Positions 14,651 through 22,960 of a stretch of 24,558 nucleotides of DNA are shown here, one piece after another; within the stretch, counting starts at the first letter, position 1, and every line of letters begins with the position of its first letter. The translations under genes and the position numbers were made by a program. The stretch spans positions 1 to 24,558 of the forward strand of contig JBGAWE010000046.1 in the NCBI GenBank assembly GCA_044227705.1. Reading direction: 5' to 3'. The stretch is from JANOQP01 sp044227705 (GTDB taxonomy: Bacteria; Bacteroidota; Bacteroidia; Chitinophagales; Saprospiraceae). Below the pieces are notes generated by a model. It saw only the letters and a list, made by a program, of their open reading frames with translations. It had not been told where the DNA came from and did no database searches.

Positions 14651-15340
14651 ATGGAGAAGATTGATTTCGGCAGCCTCGTTTTGATGAAGAACAACCAGTT
14701 CCTCGCCGTCAACAAGCCGAGCGGCGTGTCGGTTCAGGACGATTTGTCGGGCGAGGTTTCCCTCCAAAAGATGGCGGAGGCCTATTGCAAGCACCCATTG
14801 CAGGCCGTCCACCGCATCGACAAGCCGGTGAGCGGCGTGGTGGTCTTTGCCAAGAGCAAGGCGGCGCAGGCGGCGTTCACGCGGCAGTTCGAGGCGCACT
14901 CGATTGAGAAGTTTTACCTCGCCGTCGTTCAAAACGAGCCGCCAGAGAAGGCCGGACGGCTGACCCATTTTTTGCTCAAAAAGAAGGGGGAGAATGTCTC
15001 CCGCGTCTTTGCCAGCGAGGTCGAGCATTCAGAGAAAGCCGAGCTTGAATACGAGGTCGTCGCAGCGAGCGAGCGTTACAACTTGTTGAAAATCAAACTC
15101 TTGACCGGCCGTCACCATCAAATCAGGGCACAGCTCGGCTTTGTCGGCTGCCCGATAAAAGGGGATGCGAAGTACGGTTTCCGCCGCTCGAACCCCGACC
15201 GTTCCATCTGTCTCCATGCTTGGAAAATGTCGTTCGACCACCCGGTCTCGGGAAAAAGGGAAACGGTCGAGGCACCGCTCCCGACGGGCGACGCGCTCTG
15301 GAAATTCTTCGAGGAAACGATCAGGAATTTGCCAAGCTGA
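14651..15340 (+). CDS. RluA-family RNA pseudouridine synthase
   Basis: This 229-residue protein is a catalytic-domain-only member of the RluA/RluC/RluD family; no S4 domain precedes it. The key motif is HRIDKPVSGVVVFAKS at 54-69, with catalytic Asp57. The RNA-binding strand LTGRHHQIRAQL and the block KGDAKYGF follow, then the usual C-terminal LHAWKMSFDHPVSG. I chose the ATG at 14651 because a TTG twelve codons upstream lies within the promoter region. The target RNA (23S rRNA or tRNA) cannot be told from sequence. Its last 20 nt overlap the end of the convergent rsmE gene. Confidence 0.93.
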   Translation: MEKIDFGSLVLMKNNQFLAVNKPSGVSVQDDLSGEVSLQKMAEAYCKHPLQAVHRIDKPVSGVVVFAKSKAAQAAFTRQFEAHSIEKFYLAVVQNEPPEKAGRLTHFLLKKKGENVSRVFASEVEHSEKAELEYEVVAASERYNLLKIKLLTGRHHQIRAQLGFVGCPIKGDAKYGFRRSNPDRSICLHAWKMSFDHPVSGKRETVEAPLPTGDALWKFFEETIRNLPS

Positions 15341-16028
15341 AAGCACAGCAGGCGACCAGCCCGGCCGTCTCGACGCGCAGCCGCGTCGTGCCGAGGCTGA
15401 CGGAGGTGAAACCGTTCTTTTCCGCCAGTTCCACCTCTTTGAGGGTGAAATCGCCTTCCGGGCCGATGAGGATTAGCGTCGGATGGCCGGGTCTCAACAG
15501 GTCTTTCAGCATCGGCAGGTTGTCGGCGTTGCAATGGCAGATGAACCGCTGGGCGGGCAGCTCCTTTTCCATAAACTTTTGAAAATCAACGGCTTGTGTC
15601 AGTTCGGGCAAGTATGCGCTGACGCTCTGCTTCATCGCCGCGACGAGGATTTTCTCCAGCCGGTCGTGCCGGAGCGCGGTTCGCTCGGTGTTCTTCGTGA
15701 GAATCGGGTGTACGGCTTCGACGCCGATTTCGACGGCTTTTTCGAGGAACCATTCGAGGCGGTCGATGCTCTTCGTCGGGGCGATGGCGATAGAGAGCGG
15801 GGCTGGCCGCTTTTTGAAATCCCGCTGCTCGGAAAGGATTCGGATTTGGGCCGATTTCTTTTCAACCGAAAGGATTTCGCCGGTGAAAAAGCCGCCCTCG
15901 CCATCGACGACCCATGCCTCGTCGCCCGCTTTTTTCCTCAAGACGGAGTGGCAGTGATGTGCCTCCTCGCCGTCGAGGAGGGCGAGGCCGCCGTCAAACT
16001 TTTTCGTGAAAAAAATGGGGGTGGACAT
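15321..16028 (-). CDS. rsmE: 16S rRNA (uracil-1498-N3)-methyltransferase RsmE
   Basis: This 235-residue SPOUT-class enzyme methylates N3 of U1498 in 16S rRNA using S-adenosylmethionine. The N-terminal PUA-like domain includes EEAHHCHSVLRKKAGD (21-36). The catalytic knot carries LSIAIAPTKSIDRLEWFLEKA, the family mark IGPEGDFTLKEVELA, and SLGTTRLRVETAGLVACC. The usual LGxRILRTETA is slightly altered (TTRLRVETA), which looks tolerable. It starts 32 nt after the DUF21/CBS/CorC gene on the same strand, so the two may be co-transcribed. Its 3' end overlaps the convergent pseudouridine synthase by 20 nt. Confidence 0.96.
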   Translation of the reverse strand: MSTPIFFTKKFDGGLALLDGEEAHHCHSVLRKKAGDEAWVVDGEGGFFTGEILSVEKKSAQIRILSEQRDFKKRPAPLSIAIAPTKSIDRLEWFLEKAVEIGVEAVHPILTKNTERTALRHDRLEKILVAAMKQSVSAYLPELTQAVDFQKFMEKELPAQRFICHCNADNLPMLKDLLRPGHPTLILIGPEGDFTLKEVELAEKNGFTSVSLGTTRLRVETAGLVACCAFSLANS

Positions 16029-16060
16029 GGGGGAAGGCCCGTTTTCCTGTCAAAAAAGGG

Positions 16061-17356
16061 TCATTCGGCCACCGCGACGGGCGCGAGCTTCGTGACGAGC
16101 ACCTTGTCAATCTTGCTCTTGTCCATGTCGATGACCTCGAATCGCCAGCCCTCCTCGGTGAAGTGGTCGCCCGCCTTCGGGATGGCGTGGAGCTTGGAGA
16201 GGATGAACCCGGCGATGGTCGAGAAGTCGTTGTCCTCGAAGCTGAACTCTGGGATGTTGACGTGCGCCCGAAGCTCGTCGATGGGCGTGTTTCCTTCTAT
16301 TAATAAGGAGCCGTCCTCGCGGGTGATGACGTTGGGCGTGTGGTCGTCGTCGTCGTCGGGGAGGTTCCCGAAGATGTTCTCGGTCAGGTCGTGCAGCGTG
16401 ATGATGCCCTGCGTGGAGCCGAACTCGTCGACGACGACGGCGAAGTAGTTGCGCTCGTGGCGGAATTTTTCGAGGATTTTCAGCGCGCTCAAGGTCTCGG
16501 GGATGAAGATGGGCTGCGTCACGATGTCCTTCAGGGCAAAGCCGGGCTTGCTGCTGGCCTGGATGTAGTCGGAGAGCTTGACGACGCCGAGGACGTTCTC
16601 CATGTCGTCGTCGCAGACTAGGAACTTCGTGTAGCCGCTCTCGCGGATGATTTGGTCGCTCTCCTCGAAGGGCGAGTTGATGTCGACCCATTCAACGTCG
16701 TTCTTGTGGGTCATTATCGTGTAGGCGTCGCGGTCGGCGAAGCGCAGGATGTTCTGGATGAACTCGCTCTCCTTGTGCTCGAGGACGTCCTGCTGCTCGG
16801 CCATTTTGACCATCAGAACCAGTTCGTCCTCGGAAATGCTCTGTTCCGAATGGGTTTTCACCATGAAAAGGCGAAGGATGCTGCGCGTGCTCCAGCTCAA
16901 AAACGCGACAATCGGGTAGGTCGCCTTTGTGAAAAGGAGGACAATCGGGGCCAGTGCAAGGGCAATCGGCTCTGGCCGCCGCAGCGCGATGGTTTTCGGG
17001 ACAAGCTCCCCGACGACGATGGTGAGGTAGGTGATGGTCAGGATGATGGTGACAGTGGAGATGCTGTGCGCCCACTGTGCGACGGCCGGGAACTGCTCGA
17101 GCCAGTGGGCGAGCTTCTCGCCGAGGGCGGCCTCGCCATAGTAGCCGGAGATGATGGCGATGCCGGTCATGCCGACCTGCATGGTCGAGAGAAAGTGTTC
17201 AGGGTTTTCGAGGAGGTTGAGGGCGATGGCGGCGTTCTTGCTTCCGTTTTGCCTTTCCGCTTCGAGCCTCGCCCGCTTCGAGCTGACCATCGAAATCTCG
17301 CAGAACGCGAAAAACATGTTGAGGACGGTCAACAGCAGGATGACTAAAATTTCCAT
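16061..17356 (-). CDS. DUF21-CBS-CorC_HlyC membrane protein (CNNM/HlyC-CorC family)
   Basis: This 431-residue protein has the complete family layout. A DUF21/CNNM transmembrane domain occupies about 1-190, with helices near 1-20, 65-80, 100-125 and 130-155, and GELVPKTIALRRPEPIAL in the conserved place. A CBS pair follows at about 205-325 (DAYTIMTHKNDVEWVD, VVVDEFGSTQGIITLHDL). A C-terminal CorC_HlyC domain covers about 345-425 (STIAGFILSKLHAIPKAGD). Family members are linked to magnesium or cobalt efflux; GldE of Bacteroidota gliding systems has the same architecture. No gliding genes are nearby, so I do not use that name. rsmE lies 32 nt downstream. Confidence 0.93.
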   Translation of the reverse strand: MEILVILLLTVLNMFFAFCEISMVSSKRARLEAERQNGSKNAAIALNLLENPEHFLSTMQVGMTGIAIISGYYGEAALGEKLAHWLEQFPAVAQWAHSISTVTIILTITYLTIVVGELVPKTIALRRPEPIALALAPIVLLFTKATYPIVAFLSWSTRSILRLFMVKTHSEQSISEDELVLMVKMAEQQDVLEHKESEFIQNILRFADRDAYTIMTHKNDVEWVDINSPFEESDQIIRESGYTKFLVCDDDMENVLGVVKLSDYIQASSKPGFALKDIVTQPIFIPETLSALKILEKFRHERNYFAVVVDEFGSTQGIITLHDLTENIFGNLPDDDDDHTPNVITREDGSLLIEGNTPIDELRAHVNIPEFSFEDNDFSTIAGFILSKLHAIPKAGDHFTEEGWRFEVIDMDKSKIDKVLVTKLAPVAVAE

Positions 17357-17388
17357 ACGCGGCCCGTTTTTGGAGAATTGAGCCGCGA

Positions 17389-17396
17389 CAAAGGTA
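17389..17396 (-). promoter_or_regulatory. -7 box upstream of the DUF21/CBS/CorC gene
   Basis: TACCTTTG on the minus strand (17396-17389) matches TAnnTTTG exactly, 32 nt before the ATG. No clear -33 TTTG is present at 18-20 nt, so the call rests on the -7 box and its position. Confidence 0.45.
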
Positions 17397-17511
17397 CTTT
17401 TTTCAAAGATTTCAGGCCGAAACGCCCGCCGGCCCGCCGCCGGCTGCTTGAAAGGCGGCCTTGTCGGCCCCTGGCCCTTTCGGTTAAAATTTGTTAAGCC
17501 GCGAAAAAAAC

Positions 17512-17543
17512 TTTCCGGCCGGGCAATAAGCCGTCTACTTTTG
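17512..17543 (+). promoter_or_regulatory. Putative promoter of the sigma-factor gene
   Basis: TACTTTTG (17536-17543) is an exact TAnnTTTG box. TTTC (17512-17515) lies 20 nt upstream as a weak -33. The predicted leader is about 115 nt long and AT-rich near the start codon. Confidence 0.5.
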
Positions 17544-17662
17544 ACCCAATCGACGGCCAGTTCTTGGCCCGCCAGTCACCAAAATTTTGTCGCTTATCGC
17601 ATCGAGCTTTTACACTGAACTGATTTAACAGGTTATCACCCAACAGCAAAATCCGTTTGTGT

Positions 17663-18253
17663 ATGCAGGCCACGATGCTCAACGACCACGAGCTTATCGC
17701 TCGGTACCTTGATGGTGACGAAAAGTCCTTCCAGGTCCTACTCCTCCGCTACAAGTCGAAAATCTACACCCAGATTTACCTGTTCGTCCGCGACCAGGCC
17801 TTGGCGCAGGACATCTTCCAAGAAGTATTCATAAAAATCGTCAACACCCTCCGCCAGGGCAAGTACAACCACGAGGGCAAGTTCGTCCAGTGGGCCATGC
17901 GCATCGCCTACAACATGTGCGTCGACCACCACCGGCGCAACAAGCGGCGCATCCATATCGGCCAGTCCAGCGGCCCGGCCGATTTCGACATCTTCGACAT
18001 CATCAAGAACGGCGAGGAGGGCGCCGACTCCGCCATCATGCGCTCCGAGACGCACACGCGCATCCGCCAGCTCGTCGACCAGCTCCCGGCCGAGCAGCGC
18101 GAGGTCGTCATCCTGCGCCACTATGCCGACATGACCTTCAAAGAAATCGCCGGCCTCACCCGCGTGAGCATCAACACGGCCCTCGGACGGATGCGCTACG
18201 CGCTCATCAACATCCGCAAGATGATGCACGAACGCGACGTGATTTTGCAGTGA
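17663..18253 (+). CDS. ECF-type RNA polymerase sigma-70 family sigma factor
   Basis: This 196-residue protein has sigma region 2 at about 25-95 (LLLRYKSKIYTQIYLFVRD, then ALAQDIFQEVFIKI and FVQWAMRIAYNMCVDHHRRNKRR) and region 4 at about 135-190 (LPAEQREVVILRHYADMTFKEIAGLTRVSINTALGRMRYAL). Regions 1 and 3 are absent, as in the extracytoplasmic-function group. It binds core RNA polymerase and directs it to its own promoter class. I use the ATG at 17663; a second in-frame ATG at 17675 (MLNDHEL) would also fit. No anti-sigma gene lies next to it: the downstream neighbour is convergent. It appears to be a single-gene transcript with its own promoter and terminator. Confidence 0.94.
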   Translation: MQATMLNDHELIARYLDGDEKSFQVLLLRYKSKIYTQIYLFVRDQALAQDIFQEVFIKIVNTLRQGKYNHEGKFVQWAMRIAYNMCVDHHRRNKRRIHIGQSSGPADFDIFDIIKNGEEGADSAIMRSETHTRIRQLVDQLPAEQREVVILRHYADMTFKEIAGLTRVSINTALGRMRYALINIRKMMHERDVILQ

Positions 18254-18280
18254 GATTTAGAGACGAGTTTTGTATAAATA

Positions 18281-18322
18281 AAAATGGCCGCCCGAGTTGT
18301 CGAGCGGCCATTTTATTTTTTT
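18281..18322 (+). terminator. Intrinsic terminator of the sigma-factor gene
   Basis: AAAATGGCCGC (18281-18291) pairs with GCGGCCATTTT (18304-18314), and an inner CGA/TCG pairing closes a GTTG loop. A T-rich run follows to 18322. A-rich sequence on the other side makes it potentially bidirectional, serving the convergent peptidase gene too. Confidence 0.88.
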
Positions 18323-18383
18323 AAGAGCAACAAGAGTTTCGTGAGTGATTTACATAAAAACTCTATCAGGAATCCCGACTCGG

Positions 18384-18423
18384 ACTGGCCTTTGTCTGGC
18401 CAGAAGCCAGACAACGGCCAAGT
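18384..18423 (-). other. Long hairpin downstream of the M14 peptidase gene
   Basis: TTGTCTGGC (18392-18400) and GCCAGACAA (18406-18414) form a perfect 9-bp stem. Beyond one mismatch, TGGCC/GGCCA extends it to about 14 pairs, and ACT/AGT beyond a bulge extends it further. It begins 11 nt after the M14 stop. No U-tract follows directly on the minus strand, so it may stabilise the 3' end or help a factor-dependent terminator. Confidence 0.55.
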
Positions 18424-18434
18424 TTCTTTTATCA

Positions 18435-20927
18435 CTAATTGGAGAAAACCGCATTGTCGAACAGCAATTTCCCTTCCTCCCAAAACCCCCTGAACAAAGG
18501 TGGGTCAATCAAATAGGTGATGGATCCGCGCCCGATTTTCTGCCGCCCGGCGGTCAACGTCTTGCCCAGTTGCGGCAGCAGCTTTGAGCCGATGAAGCCG
18601 TAGCGCACAAAGTTGTCGGGCAGCCAAACGGCCGTGCTGTTCTTCAAAAACTCGTATCGGTCACTGCCGGTCTTGAGTGAAAAATAGGCCTCACCCAGCC
18701 CGAAGGCAAGCGGGTTGGTCGGGTCGGCTCGGTTTTTTGTGATGGCTCCGAAAACGGACGTGGCCAGTTCCGAGCGGCTTTTTTCGCCGAAAGGCGGCGG
18801 CTCGTCGAGCGATTTTTTCGGGTCGTCGGGGTCGGCTTTCTTTTTCAGGTCGAAACCGTCCTTGTCCGCAAACTGCTTGACCGCCTCGCCGACGACGACG
18901 ATGTGGCCGCCTTTTTGCGCGAACTCCTGCCATTTTTCGAGGTCTTTTATGGAGACCCCCTCCGGCACAATGATGGTCGTGATGCCGTCGAGGCCGCCCG
19001 ACTCGACCGTTTTTTGAGGAAGAACAGCCAGCGGGTACTCCAGCTCCCGTTCGAAATGCCACCAGACGTGGCCGAAGCTGTTCGTCTCCGCGTCGTCGGA
19101 ATAGACAAGCGCGACCACCGGTTTTTCCAGCAGCTCCAGCCCGCCCGAGCCGAGGTCTTGCCCGCGCAGCGCAAAGCCGGTTTTCAATGGAAAAACATCA
19201 ATGCCAGCCGCCATGCCAGCCTCGCTGACAGCCTTCTCGAAACCGTCGCCGAGGTCGGCGTTGTCGGCCCGCGTCATCACGAGCGAGCCTGGGGCGAAGC
19301 CCTGCCCGTCGATGTCCATTGGTCCGCCCGTCCGTCGGACAACGACTCCTTTTTTGAAAATTTCTGAAAGAAACCTCGGCCCGCGCCCGTCCGTCCACCG
19401 GACGACGTAGGAATACGCATTCATGCCCGGCGCGATGGGCGAGAAGCTGCAATGTGCATACGGCAGCTTCGGCTCCAGCCGGTTTTTGAGCGCGTAGGCC
19501 TCCAGCCCGAAGGCCAGCGGCAGCGACCAAGCCGTGATGTCGTAAGTCACCGAGTCGTTCAACTTGGTCTGCGGCTCAAGGAGGACGGCGGCCAAATCGC
19601 CGTGCGGCTGGAAGCAGGAGACGACCATGTCCGAGGCGACGAGCGAGAAGTTTTCCTCTTTCCCAGCAAAGTAGTTGAAGCCCTTTTGCCCGCCCGACTG
19701 CCCGGCCGTGCCGAACTTGATTTGATGTTTTTCCAAAAGCGCGGCGAGCTTTTCAATCTTCCCCTCGTCGCCCGGTCTGTTCTTGACGACAAACGACCGC
19801 CACTCGCCGCGCGGCTTCTCGGCCGCGTCGGAGAAGTATTTTTTGAAATTGTCGACCAGTCGCCCGGCGTTCTTCGAGGCCATCTCGACGGTCGACATCG
19901 AGGTTTGGTAGTGTTGCTGGATGCGGTCTTTCAGAAACAGAGTGTCCCCGTTGTCGAGCAGACAGGCCCGGCCCGCGCCGATGCCGCCGCGCTCGTAGGT
20001 CATGCCGATGGCGCCGTTGTAGGTCGGGTAGGTGTCGCCGTAGCTCGGATAGAGCAGGTCGAATTCCTCTCGGGTGAAATAGAGCCAGCCGTGGTCGTCG
20101 AAGTGCCGAGCGTTGTTTTTCCCGATTTCAAACTGGAAATCACGCTGGAACGGCGTGACCATTTCGTGCACCGGCTCCGCGACAGGAGGAAAAAAATACG
20201 GGTTGTTCTTCCCCTGCTCGTGGACGTCGGCCACGACGTGCGGCATCCAATCGTGGTAGGCCCGCACGCGGTTCTGGCTCTCGACCTGCGTCTGCCAGGC
20301 CCAGTCCCTGTTCAAGTCGAAATAATAGTGGTTCGGGCGCCCGCCCGGCCACGGCTCGCGGTGCTCGCGGGAGAGCGGGCTGGGCTGCGGGAGGCGGTTG
20401 GAGGCCATCAACTGCCAGTGCGTGTAGCGGTCGTAGCCGTCCGGGTTCTGGCTCGGGTCGATGATGACGACGGTGTTCTTCAGCCAGTTTTTGATGTCGG
20501 GGTCGGTCTGGGTGGCGAGGTCGAAAAGGACTTTCATCGAGGCCTCGGACCCCGCCGGTTCGTTGCCGTGGACCGAGTAGCCGAGCCAGACGACGGCGAT
20601 GGGTTCGCCGCCCGGCGCGGGCCTGCCGTCGGCCGAGATTTCCTGCAAATGCCGCTGCCGTATTTCCTCCAGATGCGAGATGTTCTCCGCCGAGGAGACG
20701 ACGGCGAGCATCTGCTGCCGCCCCTCCGTCGTCTCGCCGATGGGGAAAATACGGACGGTCGCCGGGCTGTTTTTGGCCACGTCCTCGACATAGTCGACCA
20801 GCTTGTGGTGCGGCGTGAACTGCTCGCCGAGCGGTCGCCGGAGGAACTCGGCGGGGCTTTTGACTTGAGCTAAAAGATTGATTTTCAGTAAGATGAAGAA
20901 CAGGAGGAGGCGAAAAGAAGTCGGCAT
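18435..20927 (-). CDS. Secreted M14 family zinc carboxypeptidase-like protein
   Basis: This 830-residue protein has an N-terminal signal peptide (residues 1-21, ending near LLAQ). Its peptidase_M14 domain covers about 35-330. The zinc ligands appear as HGNE with His120 and Glu123, and His236 in DVHEQG. NPDGYDRY (161-168) and DLNRDW (204-209) are substrate-binding motifs, and Glu312 in MTYERGG is in the position of the catalytic glutamate. About 500 further residues follow; late in them a glutamine-amidotransferase-like segment (TTIIVPEGVS, then GGHIVVVGEAV) resembles other large Bacteroidota M14 proteins. I chose the ATG at 20927 over an upstream TTG because it gives a clean signal peptide. 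The protein is probably periplasmic or exported and degrades peptides. It lies 42 nt downstream of the M16 gene. Confidence 0.92.
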   Translation of the reverse strand: MPTSFRLLLFFILLKINLLAQVKSPAEFLRRPLGEQFTPHHKLVDYVEDVAKNSPATVRIFPIGETTEGRQQMLAVVSSAENISHLEEIRQRHLQEISADGRPAPGGEPIAVVWLGYSVHGNEPAGSEASMKVLFDLATQTDPDIKNWLKNTVVIIDPSQNPDGYDRYTHWQLMASNRLPQPSPLSREHREPWPGGRPNHYYFDLNRDWAWQTQVESQNRVRAYHDWMPHVVADVHEQGKNNPYFFPPVAEPVHEMVTPFQRDFQFEIGKNNARHFDDHGWLYFTREEFDLLYPSYGDTYPTYNGAIGMTYERGGIGAGRACLLDNGDTLFLKDRIQQHYQTSMSTVEMASKNAGRLVDNFKKYFSDAAEKPRGEWRSFVVKNRPGDEGKIEKLAALLEKHQIKFGTAGQSGGQKGFNYFAGKEENFSLVASDMVVSCFQPHGDLAAVLLEPQTKLNDSVTYDITAWSLPLAFGLEAYALKNRLEPKLPYAHCSFSPIAPGMNAYSYVVRWTDGRGPRFLSEIFKKGVVVRRTGGPMDIDGQGFAPGSLVMTRADNADLGDGFEKAVSEAGMAAGIDVFPLKTGFALRGQDLGSGGLELLEKPVVALVYSDDAETNSFGHVWWHFERELEYPLAVLPQKTVESGGLDGITTIIVPEGVSIKDLEKWQEFAQKGGHIVVVGEAVKQFADKDGFDLKKKADPDDPKKSLDEPPPFGEKSRSELATSVFGAITKNRADPTNPLAFGLGEAYFSLKTGSDRYEFLKNSTAVWLPDNFVRYGFIGSKLLPQLGKTLTAGRQKIGRGSITYLIDPPLFRGFWEEGKLLFDNAVFSN

Positions 20928-20969
20928 GGCGGCAGGTCGGTTTTTAAAAACTCGGCTCAAATAAAGGCA

Positions 20970-22240
20970 TCATTTCACGACGACCGTCCACATCGCCTCC
21001 GGTATGAGGTACTGTCGCGCCAGTTCTCGAAGCTCCCTCGCCGATATGTTTTTGACGGTTTCAACTAGCCGGTCAAACTCCGAAAACGGCTGCCCGTCGG
21101 CCAACATCGACTTGACAAGCTCCGACGTGTTGATGGCCCCGTCGAGGCCGTTGAGGATGGTGCCGAGGAGGTAGTTTCTGACCATTTCAAGCTCCGTGTC
21201 GGGCACAAGGCGCGTCCTCAACTTGTCCATCTCTTTGAAAATCTCGCTGATGGCCCGCTCGGCCTGCTCGTTGTTGACCTCGGTGGCGATGTAGAAATAG
21301 CCGTCGCGCAGCATCGCATCGACGGTCGAGTAGATATTGTAGGTCAGGCCCTTCTTCTCGCGGATGTTCGTCATCAGCCGCGAGCCGAAATAGCCGCCGA
21401 GGATGGTGTTCAGGACCGAGAAGCCGTGCTGGTCGGGATGGTTTTTCGAGAAGAGGTGCCGGCCGATTTTGACCGCCGTTTGCAGCGAGCCGCCGGACAT
21501 CTCGATGTCGACGCGGCGGGGCGGCTCGGCGACCGGTCTCCAATTGAAATCCACGCGCTGCCCGGCGGCTTTTTTTTGCCCCAACTCCTTGTTTATCAAC
21601 GAGATAAGCTCGTCATCCACCCGCCCTGCGACGACGACGAGGGCGTTGTCGGGTGTGTAGAATTTTTCAAAAAAGGAGGCCAAATCGGCCCTTTTCAAAT
21701 CCCGGTAAGTGGCCTCGACGGAGTTCCAACCGTAAGGGTGTTCCTGCCCAAAAATCAGCTCGGAAATCTCTCGATAGGCGACGGTCTCGGGCTTGGCCAG
21801 TTCGACGGCCAGCTCTTGCACGGAGCTGTTGATGAAAACATCCAGCTCCTTTTCGGGGAAGACGGGGTTTTGCAGCACGTCGGCGAGGATGGGCAGGGCG
21901 CGGTCGGCGTATTTTTCAGACAGTAAAAGGTGCTGCCCGACAGGTCCATGCCGCTCGACGAGTTGAGCGACGCCCCCCAGAAGTCGAGCTGCTCGGCGAT
22001 TTCTGCCCCTGTCCGGGCCGTCGTTCCATCGCGCAGGAGGCGGGCGGCGGCGCGGGAGGCGAGGCGTTTCTGCTCCTCTGCCCGACCCGCCCGGAAGATC
22101 ACGTCAAGCTTGACGATGGGCTGCGTGCCGAGGTTGAGCGCGGCGACCGGGATGCCGTTGTCGAGTTTAAACTGTTGACAATCAGGGAGTTGCAGCTTGC
22201 CGACGGGGCGGATGGGAGGGGGCGTGGAGCGGGCGGACAT
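20970..22240 (-). pseudogene. M16 family (insulinase-like) peptidase homologue, frameshifted
   Basis: The 5' part (start ATG at 22240) encodes a typical M16 N-terminus: KLDNGIPVAALNL, then IVKLDVIFRAG and GTTARTGAEIAEQLDFWGASLNSSSGMDLSGSTFYCL. After that the homology jumps by one base to the frame that reads KYADRALPILADVL, NPVFPEKELD and so on to the stop at 20970. The break is at an A5 run (plus-strand T5, 21912-21916); one extra A would give CLKKYADRALP and restore about 423 residues. The second half keeps the M16 hallmark REKKGLTYNIYS. The zinc motif HxxEH is absent: the expected place reads KRLASRAAARLLRDGT. It therefore looks like a non-catalytic M16 subunit. The break may be real or a homopolymer error. 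The gap to nadD (22241-22375) shows no gene. Confidence 0.85.
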
Positions 22241-22375
22241 TCGTGGGCCAGTTTTTTTAAGCCACGAATTACTCGCTTTTTTCGGCAGACCTTCCGGGAA
22301 TTTCCGCCTTCGCCCGGTGGCCGTGGGCAGCGGACGGGTTTGGCTGCCGACAACCGATAGTTGGCCATGCAAGCC

Positions 22376-22960
22376 TCAACCTTCCTTTTTCCGATAGAAC
22401 AAACACCCCTCGACCTCCTCGCGGACGGACTCGGGCAACAGGTAGCGCACCGACCGCCCCTCGCGGATGCTGTCGCGGACGAAGGTGGCCGAGATGTCCA
22501 TCAGCGGCGCGTCAAAAACCTTGACGGCAGGGTGCTCGGCGAGGGGGCCGAGGTCGGTTTTCGGCCTTTTGTAGAGGTAGATTTCATGGCTGGCGAGTAT
22601 GGCCTCGTGGTTTTTCCAAAGGTGCAAAGAGGCGAGGCTGTCGCCTCCCATGATGAGGGAGAACTGGGTTTCAGGGTGTTTTTCCCTCAAAAAAGCCAGC
22701 GTGTCTACGGTGAAAGAGGGTTTCGGCAGGGAAAACTCCGCGTCGCAGGCCTTCAGGCGCGGGTTGCCGTCGATGGCGGTGCGCACCCAGTGGAGGCGGT
22801 CGTGGTCGCGGGCGAGGGAGCTTTTCGGCTTCAACGGGTTCTGCGGCGAGACGACGAGCCAGACGCGGTCGAGGTCGGTGCGCGTCGCCATGAACTCGGC
22901 GATTATCAAATGGCCGACGTGGACGGGGTTGAAAGAGCCGAAGAACAGGCCGACCTTCAT
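22376..22960 (-). CDS. nadD: Nicotinate-nucleotide adenylyltransferase NadD
   Basis: This 194-residue enzyme adenylates nicotinate mononucleotide to deamido-NAD in NAD biosynthesis. It begins MKVGLFFGSFNPVHVGHLIIAE, with the nucleotidyltransferase motif GSFNPVHVGH (8-17) and the His14/His17 pair. The family marks LVVSPQNPLK, SFTVDTLAFLREKHP, LIMGGDSLASLHLWKN and the C-terminal ISATFVRDSIREGRSVRYLLP are present. The length is normal. Its ATG overlaps the rbfA stop by one base (TGATG at 22962-22958), so translation is probably coupled. I preferred this ATG to a TTG one codon upstream. Confidence 0.97.
   Translation of the reverse strand: MKVGLFFGSFNPVHVGHLIIAEFMATRTDLDRVWLVVSPQNPLKPKSSLARDHDRLHWVRTAIDGNPRLKACDAEFSLPKPSFTVDTLAFLREKHPETQFSLIMGGDSLASLHLWKNHEAILASHEIYLYKRPKTDLGPLAEHPAVKVFDAPLMDISATFVRDSIREGRSVRYLLPESVREEVEGCLFYRKKEG

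Noticed and set aside
16061..17356. Naming the DUF21/CBS/CorC protein GldE.
   Set aside because: The architecture fits GldE, but it equally fits other CorC-type proteins, and no other gliding genes (such as gldD or ssb) are adjacent.
19452..20873. 473-codon plus-strand open frame opposite the M14 gene.
   Set aside because: It is Arg/Val-rich shadow translation without start signals or domains; the M14 protein on the other strand has a signal peptide and all zinc ligands.
22241..22375. N-terminal extension of the M16 protein or a small gene in the nadD-M16 gap.
   Set aside because: The in-frame extension is basic and low-complexity without a signal peptide, and the expected M16 N-terminus starts shortly after the ATG at 22240.
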